Shown: positions 18,348-27,130, counted from the stretch's first letter. The stretch: DNA of 52,437 bases from Streptomyces sp. CC53 (GCF_001865245.1 NZ_MKXB01000162.1:1-52437); one strand, 5' to 3'. Program-made: numbers and translations. Notes: a model not told the origin generated them from the letters alone.

Positions 18348-19630
18348 ACGACGACCTCCTCGCCCGCCACAGGACCGTCCTGCCCGACTGGCTCGCCCTC
18401 TACTACGACCACCCGATCGAGATCACCCGCGGCGAGGGCCGCCACGTCTGGGACGCCGACGGCAACCGCTACCTCGACTTCTTCGGCGGCATCCTCACCA
18501 CCATGACCGCCCACGCCCTGCCCGAGGTCACCCGGGCCGTCAGCGAGCAGGCCGGCCGCATCATCCACACCTCCACCCTCTACCTCGACCGCCCGATGGT
18601 CGAACTGGCCGAACGGATCGCCGCGCTCTCCGGCATCCCCGACGCCCGCGTCTTCTTCACCACCTCCGGAACCGAGGCCAACGACACGGCCCTCCTCCTC
18701 GCCACCGCGTACCGCCGCTCCAACCAGATCCTGGCGATGCGCAACAGCTACCACGGCCGGTCCTTCTCCACCGTCTCCGTCACCGGCAACCGCGCCTGGA
18801 CCACCAGTACCCTGTCCGCGCTGCGCACCCTCTACGTGCACGGAGCCGTCCGCACCCGCGGCCCCTTCGCCCCGCTCTCCGACGCCGACTTCACCGCGGC
18901 CTGCGTCGCCGACCTGGAAGACCTGATCGGCCACACCGGAGACATCGCCGCGCTGATCGCCGAACCCGTCCAGGGAGTCGGCGGCTTCACCGCGCCGCCC
19001 GACGGGCTCTACGCCGCGTTCCGCGAAGTCCTGGACCGGCACGGCATCCTGTGGATCAGCGACGAGGTGCAGACCGGCTGGGGCCGCACCGGGGAGCACT
19101 TCTGGGGCTGGCAGGCGCACGCCGCCAGCGGCCCGCCCGACATCCTCACCTTCGCCAAGGGCATCGCCAACGGCATGTCCGTCGGCGGTGTCGTCGCCCG
19201 CGCCGAGGTGATGAACTGCCTGAACGCCAACTCCATCTCCACCTTCGGCGGCTCGCCCGTCACCATGGCCGCGGGCCTCGCCAACCTGTCGTACCTCCTC
19301 GAACACGACCTCCAGGGCAACGCCCGCCGCGTCGGCGGCCTCCTGATGGAGCGGCTGCGCGCCGTCTGCGCCGCGGCCCCCCTCGTACGGGAAGTGCGGG
19401 GCCGCGGCCTCATGATCGGCGTCGAACTCGCCGACCCCGCCACCGGGGCCGCCGCGCCCGACGCCGCCGCCGCCGTCCTCGAAGCCGCCCGCGACCGCGG
19501 CCTGCTCATCGGCAAGGGCGGCGGGCACGACACCAGCGTCCTGCGCATCGCACCGCCGCTCAGCCTCAACGTCGCGGAGGCCGAGGAGGGAGCCGCCCTC
19601 CTCGAAGAAGCCCTGCACTCCGTCCGGTGA
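18344..19630 (+). CDS. Class III aminotransferase, probably beta-alanine transaminase
   Basis: 428 residues, PLP-dependent fold type I. GTG 18344 overlaps the preceding stop as GTGA. Visible motifs: FTTSGTEANDTAL (phosphate-binding loop), AMRNSYHGRS, the aspartate in WISDEVQTGWGRTG and Lys272 in TFAKGIANGM for the Schiff base. In this operon the likely substrate is beta-alanine (or 3-aminoisobutyrate), converted to malonate semialdehyde, the step after beta-ureidopropionase. The family is also annotated as aspartate or alanine-glyoxylate aminotransferase; the context is the reason for the choice. Confidence 0.82.
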   Translation: MNDDLLARHRTVLPDWLALYYDHPIEITRGEGRHVWDADGNRYLDFFGGILTTMTAHALPEVTRAVSEQAGRIIHTSTLYLDRPMVELAERIAALSGIPDARVFFTTSGTEANDTALLLATAYRRSNQILAMRNSYHGRSFSTVSVTGNRAWTTSTLSALRTLYVHGAVRTRGPFAPLSDADFTAACVADLEDLIGHTGDIAALIAEPVQGVGGFTAPPDGLYAAFREVLDRHGILWISDEVQTGWGRTGEHFWGWQAHAASGPPDILTFAKGIANGMSVGGVVARAEVMNCLNANSISTFGGSPVTMAAGLANLSYLLEHDLQGNARRVGGLLMERLRAVCAAAPLVREVRGRGLMIGVELADPATGAAAPDAAAAVLEAARDRGLLIGKGGGHDTSVLRIAPPLSLNVAEAEEGAALLEEALHSVR

Positions 19631-19679
19631 ACCCGGTACCCGTCCGCGTCCACGGCAAGCAAGGGGGCCGACCCGCACC

Positions 19680-20255
19680 ATGAGCACCCGCATTCTCGTC
19701 CGAGGCGGCCTCGTCGTCACCGCCGCCGAGGAGACCCACGCCGACGTCCTCATCGAGGACGGCCGCATCGCCGCACTCGCCGCGCACGGCAGCAGCGCGG
19801 CCGAGACCTGGGCCGACGGCGCCGACCGCGTCCTCGACGCCGCAGGCAGGTACGTCATCCCGGGCGGCGTCGACGCCCACACCCACATGGAGCTGCCGTT
19901 CGGCGGCACGTTCGCGTCCGACGACTTCGAGACCGGCACCCGCGCCGCCGCCTGGGGCGGCACCACCACGATCGTCGACTTCGCCGTCCAGACCGTCGGC
20001 CACACCCTGCGCGAAGGACTCGACGCCTGGCACGCCAAGGCCGACGGCAAGTGCGCCATCGACTACGCCTTCCACATGATCCTCTCCGACGTCGACGACT
20101 CGTCGCTGAAGGAGATGGACCTCCTCGTCGAGGAGGGCGTGACCAGCTTCAAGAGTTTCATTCGGTCGCGTGACCAGGGGTTTTCTAGCGGAGTAGGCGA
20201 TGTGACCGGCGGGGCCGTGGCCGGCGATCGGAGTGAAGGGACTTCTGGGAAATGA
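19680..20255 (+). pseudogene. Truncated dihydropyrimidinase (5' copy)
   Basis: The first 158 codons align with the N-terminal part of the complete dihydropyrimidinase downstream (GGVDAHTHMELPFGGTFAS and WGGTTTIVDFAVQ are shared) and use the C-ending codons of the neighbouring operon. The homology stops right after the metal-bridging lysine Lys158 in TSFK at 20153; from 20154 the frame runs into unrelated sequence for 33 codons and stops at 20255, overlapping the ATG of the second copy. It lacks two thirds of the TIM barrel and the remaining metal ligands, so it cannot be an active hydantoinase. Upstream operon spacing shows this was the original gene start. Confidence 0.85.
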
Positions 20256-21643
20256 CTCGGACTCTGATTACCGGCGGTCTCGTGATCACGGCCGCGGACG
20301 AGGTGCACGCGGATGTGCTGATCGAGCACGGCCGGGTGGTGGCGCTGGCGGCTCCGGGAAGCCAGCAGTGGACGGCGGACCGGGTGATCGACGCGTCGCA
20401 GAAGTACGTGATCCCGGGCGGGGTCGACGCGCACACGCACATGGAGCTGCCGTTCGGCGGCACGTTCGCGTCGGACACGTTCGAGACGGGGACGCGGGCG
20501 GCGGCGTGGGGCGGGACGACGACGATCGTTGATTTCGCGGTGCAGTCGAAGGGCGAATCGCTGCAGGCCGGCCTGAATGCCTGGCATGAGAAGGCGGATG
20601 GGAAATGCGCGATCGACTACGCGTTTCACATGATCATGTCGGACGTGAACGAGGCGACGCTGAGGGAGATGCCGAAGCTCGTCGAGCATGGCGTTTCCTC
20701 GTTCAAATTGTTTATGGCCTATCCGGGAGTCTTTCTTTCGGATGACGGGCAGATCCTGCGGGCGATGCAGGTGGCCGGTGAAACGGGCGGGTTGATCATG
20801 ATGCACGCCGAGAACGGCCTCGCGATCGACGTCCTCGTCGAGCAGGCCCTGGCCCGGGGCGAGACCGACCCCCGCTTCCACGGGGAGGTCCGCAAGGCGC
20901 TGCTGGAGGCGGAGGCCACCCACCGGGCGATCCAGCTCGCCCGGGTCGCCGGCTCCCCGCTGTACGTCGTGCACGTCTCCGCGCAGGAGGCCGTGGCGGA
21001 GCTGGCGGCGGCCCGGGACATGGGGCTGCCGGTCTTCGGCGAGACCTGCCCCCAGTACCTCTTCCTGTCCACGGACAACCTCGCGGAGCCGGACTTCGAG
21101 GGCGCCAAGTACGTGTGCAGCACCCCGCTCCGGCCGAAGGAGCACCAGGCGGCCCTGTGGCGGGGACTGCGGACCAACGACCTCCAGGTGGTCTCCACCG
21201 ATCACTGCCCGTTCTGCTTCGCCGGCCAGAAGGAGCTGGGCCGCGGCGACTTCTCCAAGATCCCTAACGGTCTGCCGGGGGTGGAGAACCGCATGGACCT
21301 GCTGCATCAGGCTGTCGTGGACGGGCAGATCTCGCGGCGCCGGTGGATCGAGATCGCCTGCGCCACCCCGGCCCGGATGTTCGGCCTCTACCCGCAGAAG
21401 GGCACCATCGCCCCCGGCGCGGACGCCGACGTCGTCATCTACGACCCGCACGCCACACAGACCCTGTCCGCGGCCACCCACCACATGAACGTCGACTACT
21501 CCGCGTACGAGGGGAAGACGATCACCGGCCAGGTCGAGACTGTGCTCTCGCGCGGCGAGGTGGTCATCGACCAGCGCAAGTACGTCGGCCACGCCGGTCA
21601 CGGCACGTTCGTGCCGCGTTCCATCTGCCAGTACCTGGGCTGA
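20252..21643 (+). CDS. Dihydropyrimidinase / D-hydantoinase (complete, chimeric)
   Basis: 463 residues, amidohydrolase TIM barrel. It opens dihydrouracil to N-carbamoyl-beta-alanine. Metal ligands: VDAHTHME, carbamylated Lys152 in SSFKLFM, MMHAENG, VVHVSAQEA and VSTDHCPF. Nucleotide style changes within the gene: 20252 to about 20810 prefers G-ending or even T-ending codons (for example ttgtttatg, gtctttctttcg), whereas the rest uses the C-ending codons of the neighbouring operon. Together with the truncated copy before it, this indicates that a foreign 5' segment recombined into the native gene, leaving a functional hybrid. The start ATG overlaps the stop of the truncated copy. Confidence 0.9.
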   Translation: MTRTLITGGLVITAADEVHADVLIEHGRVVALAAPGSQQWTADRVIDASQKYVIPGGVDAHTHMELPFGGTFASDTFETGTRAAAWGGTTTIVDFAVQSKGESLQAGLNAWHEKADGKCAIDYAFHMIMSDVNEATLREMPKLVEHGVSSFKLFMAYPGVFLSDDGQILRAMQVAGETGGLIMMHAENGLAIDVLVEQALARGETDPRFHGEVRKALLEAEATHRAIQLARVAGSPLYVVHVSAQEAVAELAAARDMGLPVFGETCPQYLFLSTDNLAEPDFEGAKYVCSTPLRPKEHQAALWRGLRTNDLQVVSTDHCPFCFAGQKELGRGDFSKIPNGLPGVENRMDLLHQAVVDGQISRRRWIEIACATPARMFGLYPQKGTIAPGADADVVIYDPHATQTLSAATHHMNVDYSAYEGKTITGQVETVLSRGEVVIDQRKYVGHAGHGTFVPRSICQYLG

Positions 21644-21690
21644 CGCACCCCAGGACCTCACCGCACCGACCTGAACTGGGAGGTCCCGTC

Positions 21691-22707
21691 GTGGACTTCG
21701 GACTCGTCCTGCAGACCGACCCGCCCGCCTCGCAGGTCGTGGGGCTGATGCGCCGGGCGGAGCGCAACGGTTTCCGCTACGGCTGGACCTTCGACTCCGC
21801 CGTGCTGTGGCAGGAACCCTTCGTCATCTACAGCCAGATCCTCGCCAACACCACCAAGCTGCACGTCGGCCCGATGGTCACCAACCCGGGCACCCGGACC
21901 TGGGAGGTCACCGCCTCCACCTTCGCCACCCTCAACGACATGTACGGCAACCGGACCGTCTGCGGCATCGGCCGCGGTGACTCCGCCATGCGCGTCGCCG
22001 GCCGCAAGCCCAACACCCTCGCCCGGCTCGGTGAGGCCATCGACGTCATCCGCGACCTCGCCGAGGGCCGCGAGGCCGAGGTCGACGGCAGCCCGATCCG
22101 CATCCCCTGGGTCAAGAACGGCAAGCTCCCGGTGTGGATGGCGGCCTACGGGCCCAAGGCACTGGCGCTCGCCGGGCAGAAGGCCGACGGCTTCATCCTC
22201 CAGCTCGCCGACCCCTTCCTCACCGAGTGGATGGTCAAGGCCGTCCGTCAGGCCGCCGTCGACGCCGGCCGCGACCCCGACGCCCTCACCGTCTGCGTCG
22301 CCGCACCTGCCTACGTGACGGCCGACGCCTCGCCCGAGGCCCTGGCCCACGCCCGTGAGCAGTGCCGCTGGTTCGGCGGCATGGTCGGCAACCACGTCGC
22401 CGACCTGGTCGCCAAGTACGGCGAGCACTCCGCCATGGTCCCGGACGAGCTCACCGCGTACATCAAGGACCGGCACGGCTACGACTACTCCCACCACGGC
22501 CGCGCCGACAACCCCGACACCGCCTTCGTCCCCGACGAGATCGTCGACCGCTTCTGCCTCCTCGGCCCCGCTGAGGCCCATATCGAGAAGCTGAGGCAGC
22601 TGCGCGAGCTGGGCGTCGACCAGTTCGCCGTCTACGACATGCACGACAACCGTGAGGGCACCATCGACGCCTACGGCTCCGAAATCATCCCCGCGGTCAA
22701 CGCCTGA
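21691..22707 (+). CDS. LLM-class F420-dependent oxidoreductase (TIGR03842-like)
   Basis: 338 residues, luciferase-like TIM barrel that should bind coenzyme F420 or FMN. GTG 21691 follows GGGAGG. The N-terminus DFGLVLQTDPPASQVVGLM, then GWTFDSAVLWQEP, GPMVTNPGTRTWEVTAS and VCGIGRGDSAMRVAG match a subgroup that I remember as linked to hydantoinase genes. No dihydropyrimidine dehydrogenase is present in the window, so this enzyme is a candidate for a redox step linked to pyrimidine degradation; that is inference from position. Last gene of the chromosomal-looking part of the window. Confidence 0.82.
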   Translation: MDFGLVLQTDPPASQVVGLMRRAERNGFRYGWTFDSAVLWQEPFVIYSQILANTTKLHVGPMVTNPGTRTWEVTASTFATLNDMYGNRTVCGIGRGDSAMRVAGRKPNTLARLGEAIDVIRDLAEGREAEVDGSPIRIPWVKNGKLPVWMAAYGPKALALAGQKADGFILQLADPFLTEWMVKAVRQAAVDAGRDPDALTVCVAAPAYVTADASPEALAHAREQCRWFGGMVGNHVADLVAKYGEHSAMVPDELTAYIKDRHGYDYSHHGRADNPDTAFVPDEIVDRFCLLGPAEAHIEKLRQLRELGVDQFAVYDMHDNREGTIDAYGSEIIPAVNA

Positions 22708-22752
22708 CCGCCCGGCCCCCCCGTCGGCGGCCCGACAGCAGCTCCCAAAGGC

Positions 22753-23712
22753 TTGATCCGTGGACTGAGGAAGCTGCTGCCGGAAATAGCCGTGCCCCCT
22801 GCCGCGTTGGAGATGGTCTATGCGGAGGGGGAGGTGTTGGAGCTGCGGTTGTTCCACGCATTGAATGGGGGAGTCGACGAGGTTGTGCCTCGTCTCGCAG
22901 ACGCCGAGGCGGATGTGCAGCGCTTTGTCGAGGCGAACATGGAGGCGCTGCTGGGGGTCCGGTTCCTGGCCTCGGAGTACGGGACGGGTCCGGTCCACGC
23001 TGGCCGGATCGACTCGCTGGGGCTCGACGCGAACGGGGCTCCCGTCGTCGTCGAGTACAAGCGCGGCACGGATCCAGGCGTCATCCATCAGGGGCTCTTC
23101 TACCTGAGCTGGCTGGTGGACCACCGGGGCGAGTTCGAGCGCTTGGTCCGCGACCGGCTCGGGGCGACGGCCGCAGCCCAGGTGCTCTGGAGCGCGCCCC
23201 GGCTGATCTGCGTGGCCGGCGACTACACCCGCTACGACGTCCACGCCGTACGCGAGCACCGGCGCAGCATCGACCTGGTCCGCTACCGCTTCTTTGGCAG
23301 GGACCTGATCGGCCTGGAGACCGTGGCGACAGCCACGGGGCGGCCGACGCAGGGCAGGCCGGAGCGGCGCACCGGGCCGGTGCGCGCGGGGCGCGAGCGG
23401 ATCGAGGAGCTGGCGGCAGCGGCGGACGAGGTCCTTCTCGGCCTTGGTGACGGAGTCACCAAGGTGCAGCGCAAGAAGTACAACGCCTACCGGCGGCTGC
23501 AGAACTTCGCGAGCATCTGCCCGCCCCAGCGGACCAAGGTCCACGTGTACCTCTCGCTCGACCCGACCAAGGTCGACCTCGTCCCCGACTTCATCAGGAA
23601 CGTCACGGGCCTGGGCCACCACGGCACGGGCGACCTGGAGGTACGGCTGGGGACCGAAAAGGACCTGGAGCGCGCCCAGGACCTGTTCCGCGCCAGCTAT
23701 GCGGCGGCGTGA
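22753..23712 (+). CDS. NucS-like PD-(D/E)XK nuclease with DUF5655 domain
   Basis: 319 residues if the TTG at 22753 is used; ATG 22813 (MVYAEGEVLELRLF) is an equally good start and fits homologues that begin just before the LRLF strand. The nuclease core is GRIDSLG with Asp87, then VVVEYKRG with Glu101 and Lys103, after FLASEYGTGPVHAGR; LICVAGDYTRYD follows. The C-terminal ~110 residues (KVQRKKYNAYRRLQNFASI, KVHVYLSLDP) are a DUF5655-type domain. Likely a DNA endonuclease of unknown role, possibly host defence or repair. It marks the start of the accessory region. Confidence 0.7.
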   Translation: MIRGLRKLLPEIAVPPAALEMVYAEGEVLELRLFHALNGGVDEVVPRLADAEADVQRFVEANMEALLGVRFLASEYGTGPVHAGRIDSLGLDANGAPVVVEYKRGTDPGVIHQGLFYLSWLVDHRGEFERLVRDRLGATAAAQVLWSAPRLICVAGDYTRYDVHAVREHRRSIDLVRYRFFGRDLIGLETVATATGRPTQGRPERRTGPVRAGRERIEELAAAADEVLLGLGDGVTKVQRKKYNAYRRLQNFASICPPQRTKVHVYLSLDPTKVDLVPDFIRNVTGLGHHGTGDLEVRLGTEKDLERAQDLFRASYAAA

Positions 23713-23834
23713 AAAGCCAACGGCCATGCGAATGCGCAACGACCTTCTTGGCCGTGTGCGCATCATGCGGAATTTCTGTCGTGAAGGTGCCTTTCGACGG
23801 GCGGGCAGGAAGTGGCGGTGGAGAAACCATCATC

Positions 23835-23871
23835 CCGAGATTCCCCGGTTGGGCTAACCGGGGAATCTCGG
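23835..23871. terminator. Strong hairpin, probable bidirectional terminator
   Basis: A perfect 16-bp stem (CCGAGATTCCCCGGTT at 23835-23850 and its complement at 23856-23871) closes a 5-nt loop. It lies in the 23713-23982 gap between two convergent nuclease genes, which otherwise shows no gene. The 56-bp stretch 23838-23893 recurs in related form at 25465-25516, so it may be more than a terminator. Confidence 0.75.
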
Positions 23872-24077
23872 CTATCTTTCGCCGCGCATACCGCTCTGGA
23901 GGCGCTCACCGCTGTGCCCGTCCGGTGCCGGAGCCGAGGCGGAGGTGCGGCACCACCCAGGTGGTCGGAGCTGCTCGCGGTGTCAGGAGTCGGTTGAGCC
24001 GGTGGAGCGGTCCCGGCGGAACCAGGGGCGCCGCCGCAGCGGGGCTGGTGGTTCGGGCATACCTGGTGCTTCCTCGC

Positions 24078-25436
24078 TCAGTCCTGTGTCACGGGGCTGC
24101 TGGCCAAGGACGGCAGCACGCACAGCGGCCCAGTCCTCGGTCCGCCACCACTCGAAGAGGCCGTGGCGGGAATGACGGGGTGCTGGAGTGTAGCTACGAA
24201 CTCGGCGCGCGTATACACGTCCCGCGTGCGCTGCGCCGGGTCGAGCTTGTGCTGGTGGTTGACGACCAGAGCTCCGCGAGTGACAGGCCGGTCGGGTCGC
24301 AGCTTCGGCCAGGTATCCAGGTGGCGCTGCAGAGCGGCCACCAGGGCTTCCCCCGCTTGGCCGCCTTGAGACTTCACCTCCACCAGGCAGGTCTCCTTGC
24401 CCAGGACCGCGAGCAAGTCCGCTGACTTCGTGCCCAGCTCCTCGTCCAAGTTGGTGACGTCGAAGCCGGCTGCGCGCAGAACGACCGCGACGGCGTCCTC
24501 CAGCTCACTGCCGGTGCCGAACAGCAGCCCGTTCCGTAGAGGTTCAGCCGCTTCCTTCGCCCGGGTCTGTTCGACCTTCAGCCGGGCCTTCTCAGCGGCG
24601 TAGTAGCGTTCCAACTCTTCCAGCGCGGTGCGCGCCGAGGACTCGGCAGGCGTCTCCAGGTCCGGGCTGACGCTGTGTGGTGAACGGACACGGCGAAGCG
24701 CGTCCGGGACGTGGGCGGGCAGGGCACGCTGAACGAGCCAGACAACCACGGTGTTCCAGTCGATCCCGTCCGGGACGATGTACCAGATCTGCTTGCCGTC
24801 GCTGGGCATCCAGCGGGCCACGACCGGTTCGCCGAGGGTGTCCATCAGGATGGGAACAAGTTCACCCTCCGGCTGGTGCAAGGTGCTTCCTGACGGCCCT
24901 TCTGCCGCCACCGGCCGAGGGGCCATGGCCCACCAGGGGCCGTCACCTGAACTGTTGCGAATGCGGAGCGCGAGGTCTTGATCAACTGGATCGAGGCTCG
25001 GGGCTAGCGTGATCTCCGACCCCGTCCCGAGGCGCTTGCCAGCGATCGAACCATTGAAGCCGCGGAAGTACACGCTGGCAACGTCGCCACCGAAGATCGA
25101 GTTCGTTGGCTCGCTGTTCGCATCTCCCATCGTGGCGATGATCAATGCCTTCTCGCCACGCGAAGCTGCTCCGTCGAGGAACCGCGTGAACTCGTCCGCG
25201 CCCCGTCCGCTGACGTGACTCGGATTGATGGCTGCAGCGCAGGTACTGGCGTCCATCCCTAGCCACCGAGGGGCGGCGCCAGCCTTCACCCAGTCGATGC
25301 CGTCGTACCTGTGAGCGGCTGCCCACAATTCTCGGACGTGTTTATGCGCGTCCGGATGAGGCTCCGGGAAATCGGCGGGGTCCTGGGCGGCGACGTGGAC
25401 AGCGACGAGCCCGCTCGGGACTGCGGAGTGTGCCAT
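24078..25436 (-). CDS. PD-(D/E)XK nuclease-like protein with coiled coil (apparent C-terminal frameshift)
   Basis: 452 residues as read. ATG 25436 follows a leaderless-type -10. Residues 1-280 are an unrecognised alpha/beta domain; ~285-320 form a coiled coil (ALEELERYYAAEKARLKVEQ); ~325-435 are a restriction-endonuclease-like fold with Asp340 (KSADLL), Glu353 and Lys355 (CLVEVKSQGG). Near 24163-24168 the frame is probably broken by one missing base: shifting frame gives GLFEWWRTEDWAAVRAAV and a natural end at 23983, while the frame as read gives a low-quality tail. Either a sequencing indel or a recent mutation; the nuclease core is intact. Probably a defence-related or repair nuclease. Confidence 0.7.
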   Translation of the reverse strand: MAHSAVPSGLVAVHVAAQDPADFPEPHPDAHKHVRELWAAAHRYDGIDWVKAGAAPRWLGMDASTCAAAINPSHVSGRGADEFTRFLDGAASRGEKALIIATMGDANSEPTNSIFGGDVASVYFRGFNGSIAGKRLGTGSEITLAPSLDPVDQDLALRIRNSSGDGPWWAMAPRPVAAEGPSGSTLHQPEGELVPILMDTLGEPVVARWMPSDGKQIWYIVPDGIDWNTVVVWLVQRALPAHVPDALRRVRSPHSVSPDLETPAESSARTALEELERYYAAEKARLKVEQTRAKEAAEPLRNGLLFGTGSELEDAVAVVLRAAGFDVTNLDEELGTKSADLLAVLGKETCLVEVKSQGGQAGEALVAALQRHLDTWPKLRPDRPVTRGALVVNHQHKLDPAQRTRDVYTRAEFVATLQHPVIPATASSSGGGPRTGPLCVLPSLASSPVTQD

Positions 25437-25442
25437 GCGTTC

Positions 25443-25448
25443 ACCGTA
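25443..25448 (-). promoter_or_regulatory. Putative -10 TACGGT (leaderless)
   Basis: On the minus strand TACGGT is followed by GAACGC and then ATG 25436, with no ribosome-binding site: the leaderless layout for the nuclease-like gene. Confidence 0.45.
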
Positions 25449-25464
25449 GCGGCAGATTCTTCAG

Positions 25465-25516
25465 AGATCCCCGGGTAGGTGACCGGGGATCTTGGCCACC
25501 TTCCGCCGTGCACACG
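25465..25516. repeat. Second hairpin element, related to 23838-23893
   Basis: AGATCCCCGG (25465-25474) and CCGGGGATCT (25483-25492) form a 10-bp stem with an 8-nt loop. The segment through 25516 aligns in the same orientation with 23838-23893, mostly differing by transitions, including ~24 bp beyond the hairpin. It lies after the stop of the split-barrel gene, for which it can act as a terminator, and 29 bp before the start of the nuclease-like gene. Confidence 0.7.
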
Positions 25517-25528
25517 GGCAGGTGCAGG

Positions 25529-25948
25529 TCACCAGCCGGACGGTTTTGCGGTGCCCATGGCGCGGGTGATGGTGATCTCAATGACGACCCGATTCGGATT
25601 AACCCGCGGGATCTTGTAGCGCTCGGCGTACCGGTGTTCCGCCTCGGCCACGGACTCCGGGTCGTCTTTGACGATGGCGGTTCCCTCCAGGGTGCACCAG
25701 CGCCGGCCCTCGGCCTGACTGACGGCGACCTGCGCGACGATCCCGGTGGCCTCGGCGGCGCGGATGTTGCGGACCTTCTTGCTGCCGCCGTCGCTGATGA
25801 CCCGGGCGATGCCGGTCTCGGGATCGTAGGTGACCCCGACCGGCACCATGTGCGGGGTGCCGTCGGGCCGCAGGGTCGTCAGGAAGCACGTCCGCCGCTC
25901 CTGCCAGAAGGCGTCACTGTCGGCGAGCGGCTGGGCGGTGGTACTCAA
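25529..25948 (-). CDS. PPOX-class F420/FMN-dependent split-barrel protein
   Basis: 139 residues. TTG 25948 is chosen because GAGGAG lies upstream at proper spacing; an in-frame ATG at 25972 precedes that ribosome site. The fold is shown by FLTTLRPDGTPHMVPVGVTY, a cofactor-binding strand pair, then KKVRNIRAAEATGIVAQVAVS and CTLEGTAIVKDDPESVAEAE, typical of the actinobacterial pyridoxamine 5'-phosphate oxidase-like proteins that use F420 (some bind FMN or heme). Substrate unknown. Monocistronic, ending in a hairpin. Confidence 0.8.
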   Translation of the reverse strand: MSTTAQPLADSDAFWQERRTCFLTTLRPDGTPHMVPVGVTYDPETGIARVISDGGSKKVRNIRAAEATGIVAQVAVSQAEGRRWCTLEGTAIVKDDPESVAEAEHRYAERYKIPRVNPNRVVIEITITRAMGTAKPSGW

Positions 25949-26185
25949 CAGTTGTCTCCTCGTCCAGATCATGCGGCGCAGTACATCCCGGTGCGGAGGG
26001 CTGTCTGCTGCGGTTCGACGGTACGTGACGAGCTGGCCGGCCCCACCTCTGAGGGCGGCGCCAGGCTCGCCCGGTGCTCCAGCTTCCGGACGAAGGGCTA
26101 CTCGGTGCGGCAGATGCCGGTTCGGGAGGAGTTCGTTTCGGGCATCCGGCTTCGAAGCCAGCGGTTACTCGGCAGGATGGGAGTC

Positions 26186-27130
26186 ATGCCTGATAACCCG
26201 ATGGTGAAGCTCGATGGCCAGAGCGCATACGGCCTTGACCTGGAGATGAGCCTGCTTCTTCCGTCCTCCGCGCCGGCCCCTTGGTGCGCCGCGGTGCACG
26301 AAGCAGCTTGCTTCCTCGCCGACCGTCCTTGGGAGGGAGATAGTCGGGCCTCCGTCGACCTGACCACGCTGTCCTTGCTCCTGTTCGCCCGCACATACGC
26401 CGGCGACCGCGTTCCCCGGGACGTGCCGGTCGCCGAACTGTACGAGGCCCTCGACAGCCCCATGGACCAGGAGCCGCGCATCGTCGACGAGATCGACCGT
26501 GCGCTCGCTGAGGCCGGACAAGGCTACGACCCCGCTGCCATGCGGAGCACGCCGCTGTGGAGCATCTTCAACGCCGCCCGCGACCGCTATGCCGGCCGAC
26601 TCGGCGGAAGCGCCCTGGCCGACGATGTCGAGCCTCCGGCCCCTGGCCCGTCCCCCATGCGGGCCGCAGCCGGACGGCTTGCCCAGCTCCTTGCCGACTA
26701 TCCGGCCGAGGCCCGGGAACAGACGACCGCACCACAGGTCGCGCCCGGTCCACTCGTCATCGAATCTGACCGGATCCAGATCGTGACTGCCGGCAGCATC
26801 ATGCCGCTTCGCTGCTTGCAGAACGACCCGGTGCGCACGGTGCGCGTCGACGGTCCCGAGGCGACGAAGGAATGCGACGAGGGGCACATCTCGGCTCACT
26901 GGTCCCTTGAGGCCGCGCGGGTGAGGATGGCGGTCGCCCGGGCGACGGGAGCGCGCCCCTCTGTGCAAGGGAGGTTCGAGCTTCAGGAACTGCTGATCGT
27001 GTCGACAGACCTGCCCCGCCACAGCGACCCGCGGCAGGCCAACGTGTTCCTGCGAGGACCGGAGCACCCGGTCGTCGGACGTGACGGCGTCTTCGAGCAG
27101 ATCGGCCGCGTGATCGACGGCCGGCGCTGA
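26186..27130 (+). CDS. Hypothetical protein
   Basis: 314 residues from ATG 26186; ATG 26177 three codons earlier is also possible and CAGGAT upstream suggests a near-leaderless start. No signal peptide or membrane helix. The N-terminal half is helical (STLSLLLFARTYAG-like LLLFARTYAGDRVP, VDEIDRALAEAGQGYD); the C-terminal part is beta-rich (GRFELQELLIVSTDLP). I recognise no family or catalytic motif. Codon use is less C-biased than the chromosomal part, consistent with an acquired gene. It stands alone between the split-barrel gene and the convergent EEP nuclease. Confidence 0.6.
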   Translation: MPDNPMVKLDGQSAYGLDLEMSLLLPSSAPAPWCAAVHEAACFLADRPWEGDSRASVDLTTLSLLLFARTYAGDRVPRDVPVAELYEALDSPMDQEPRIVDEIDRALAEAGQGYDPAAMRSTPLWSIFNAARDRYAGRLGGSALADDVEPPAPGPSPMRAAAGRLAQLLADYPAEAREQTTAPQVAPGPLVIESDRIQIVTAGSIMPLRCLQNDPVRTVRVDGPEATKECDEGHISAHWSLEAARVRMAVARATGARPSVQGRFELQELLIVSTDLPRHSDPRQANVFLRGPEHPVVGRDGVFEQIGRVIDGRR

